From assembly GCA_955652715.1 (NCBI GenBank), contig CATPBS010000020.1, forward strand, positions 1-5,479: a stretch of 5,479 nt of DNA, read 5' to 3'. This DNA is from an uncultured Candidatus Udaeobacter sp. (lineage in GTDB: Bacteria; Verrucomicrobiota; Verrucomicrobiia; Chthoniobacterales; UBA10450). A program made the position numbers and the translations under genes. Below, in pieces: positions 4,586-5,479 of the stretch (its first letter is position 1; each line of letters opens with the position of its first letter). Below the pieces are notes generated by a model. The model worked only from the letters and a program-made list of their open reading frames with translations. It searched no databases and had not been told where the DNA came from.

Positions 4586-5422
4586 AAACGATTCGACGCC
4601 TTTTTTGAAGTGATTCCCAGCAATTCGCGCACAGCGGCAGGTTTTTGGCAGCTCGGCGCTTTCGTAGCTCTCGTCCTTCTACGAAGCAGCGCGGCAGCGT
4701 CGGATTTTCGTTTCGACCGCGATACGGTCGGCTTCGCCAACGCAACTGTCTTCGAGTATCGCGAAGGTCATCCCTATTTGCGGCAAAGAAAGAAAGGAGA
4801 GCCGAAAAGGTACACTCGCCGCTGTTTTGTCCTGTGCCGTACGACGATGCAGTTTCAGAAGTTCGCTCGCTTCGATCCGCATGCCGTTCCGTTGGACGAC
4901 AGGGCGTTGGCCGCTCGCATTCGTAATGTCACTCGTCGGGCGGCTTGGGGAAAACCGTTGCCGGCGGATCAGCGCGTCGTCTTCCCGGGCTACGCCAACT
5001 TGCGCGCAATGAGCGAGGCGCGTCGCGAAGTTCTACGGGCAAATATCGGCCTTGGTTGGCCGACTTACCTTCGGCTCGGAAATGCCCGGATGCTTATCCA
5101 GCACGACTCTAGTTACCACAAGGAAACCCACACCAACCTCAATGCAGCTTTGGCGCGCGGCGAGTTATTCGTCGGTTTTCTCACAACTTATCCTCGTCTC
5201 AGCATCAATCACGCCGTCTTGGTCTACAAACGAAAACCTGCCTCTCAGAATAGTGGAATTGACCGTTATCTCGTTTACGACCCCAATCATCCGGAATCGC
5301 CGCGTGAGCTCACCTGGTCCTCCCGCGACGGTGCTTTCGCATATCAAAAGGATTGGGATTTCATCGGCGGCTTCGTTCTCGTTTATCAAATTTACGGCAA
5401 GTGGCTGCAGTGAGAGCGATTC
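3860..5422 (+). repeat. Tandem gene duplication (two diverged copies)
   Basis: Copy A (about 3860-4594) and copy B (about 4694-5422) are recognisably related over the mature coding part and for 9-10 nt past the stop: both end in GCAGTGA, then a purine-rich triplet run and CGATTC. The N-terminal signal regions and the 24-nt spacer differ. The level of divergence, with conserved motifs and no frame breaks, points to an old duplication kept under selection rather than a recent one. Confidence 0.75.
4610..5413 (+). CDS. Exported protein of unknown family, copy B (tandem paralogue of copy A)
   Basis: This 267-residue protein starts with GTG. It has a clearer signal peptide than copy A: a polar start with Arg7, a hydrophobic core (about 15-24, LGAFVALVLL) and SSAAA before SDFRFDRD, implying export. 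By eye, about 60-65% of residues match copy A from SDFRFD onward. The shared candidate catalytic set is Cys72 (YTRRCFV), His201 (SINHAVLVY) and Asp224 (YLVYDPNH). Other conserved blocks are MQFQKFARFDP, LDDRALAARIR, FPGYANLR, TYPRLSIN, PRELTW and the C-terminal AFAYQKDWDFIGGFV. Differences cluster in the linker after FRFDRD, the segment 137-170 and the loop 207-218. The gene starts 24 nt after the copy A stop and in the same frame. GTG at 4610 is the best start because it places the signal peptide correctly; no ATG is available. It is probably co-transcribed with accA and copy A. The peptidase idea is an inference. Confidence 0.8.
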   Translation: MIPSNSRTAAGFWQLGAFVALVLLRSSAAASDFRFDRDTVGFANATVFEYREGHPYLRQRKKGEPKRYTRRCFVLCRTTMQFQKFARFDPHAVPLDDRALAARIRNVTRRAAWGKPLPADQRVVFPGYANLRAMSEARREVLRANIGLGWPTYLRLGNARMLIQHDSSYHKETHTNLNAALARGELFVGFLTTYPRLSINHAVLVYKRKPASQNSGIDRYLVYDPNHPESPRELTWSSRDGAFAYQKDWDFIGGFVLVYQIYGKWLQ

Positions 5423-5426
5423 TCTA

Positions 5427-5434
5427 AGGGGGAG
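5427..5434 (+). promoter_or_regulatory. Shine-Dalgarno site for the last, partial gene
   Basis: AGGGGGAG (with its GGAG at 5431-5434) ends 6 nt before the ATG at 5441. It is the only convincing SD next to a start codon in the window and supports that start. It lies 14 nt after the copy B stop. Confidence 0.6.
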
Positions 5435-5440
5435 CACCCG

Positions 5441-5479
5441 ATGCCAGAGAGTCCATCGCCGCCCAAACCGGCTCCGCCG
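5441..5479 (+). CDS. Start of a proline-rich protein, truncated by the window end
   Basis: Thirteen codons are visible from the ATG at 5441, reading MPESPSPPKPAPP and still open at the window end. A good SD and a 27-nt gap after copy B support a real start and suggest the same operon. A Pro/Ser-rich start is common in linker regions before a membrane segment, but nothing can be said about function. Confidence 0.5.
   Translation, partial: MPESPSPPKPAPP

Noticed and set aside
4586..4609. Terminator at the T6 run (4601-4606) between copies A and B
   Set aside because: No stable stem directly precedes the T-run, and copy B starts 4 nt after it, which fits continued transcription better.
4583..4612. 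Copies A and B as one gene split by a stop codon
   Set aside because: They share a frame across the TGA, but copy B has its own signal peptide and start, and both are complete relative to each other, so two genes are more likely.
1..5479. tRNA, rRNA, riboswitch or insertion-sequence transposase genes
   Set aside because: I saw no cloverleaf-like segment, rRNA core sequence, known riboswitch core or transposase motif on either strand by reading; a covariance-model scan was not possible.

Overview
The window reads as a bacterial chromosome segment with housekeeping and envelope genes, moderately GC-rich and densely coding. The best guess at the source is a Verrucomicrobiota-type soil or freshwater bacterium. 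That guess rests on general character only: an AsmA-like gene, a DUF420 gene and a DUF2007/zinc-ribbon gene near accA, start codons mostly without Shine-Dalgarno (SD) sequences, a REPIN-like palindrome and short GTTACA-type repeats between genes. No rRNA, tRNA or other taxonomic marker is present, so the assignment is an inference.

Layout. Positions 1-515 (minus strand) hold the N-terminal 171 codons of a membrane-anchored AsmA-like protein; it leaves the window on the left and is easy to miss because its stop lies outside. It is divergent from a plus-strand series that fills the rest. The 105-bp divergent gap (516-620) carries two mirror-image arrays of an 8-9-nt unit, TGTAACNN, each running up to one of the two start codons. 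Next come a four-helix DUF420 membrane protein (621-1049), a REPIN-like element whose GTAG overlaps the DUF420 stop codon (1046-1127), a DUF2007-type protein with a C-terminal zinc ribbon (1225-1683), and a membrane-anchored LysM protein with what looks like a catalytically dead L,D-transpeptidase domain (1848-2690). Then accA (2788-3774) follows, and two tandem paralogous exported proteins of unknown family (3779-4585 and 4610-5413). The start of a proline-rich protein with a good SD (from 5441) runs off the right end.

How it fits together. AccA is the alpha part of the acetyl-CoA carboxylase carboxyltransferase, which supplies malonyl-CoA for lipid synthesis. AsmA-like, LysM and the exported tandem proteins all point to the cell envelope, but no single pathway is proven. 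The tandem pair starts 4 nt after accA and is probably co-transcribed with it. Conserved Cys, His and Asp residues in the pair are ordered as in papain/C39-like cysteine peptidases, which makes them candidate secreted or periplasmic peptidases or their inactive relatives.

The most interesting items are the periodic TGTAACNN leaders (a weaker one precedes accA), the REPIN-like element, the probable pseudo-L,D-transpeptidase and the tandem Cys/His/Asp proteins.
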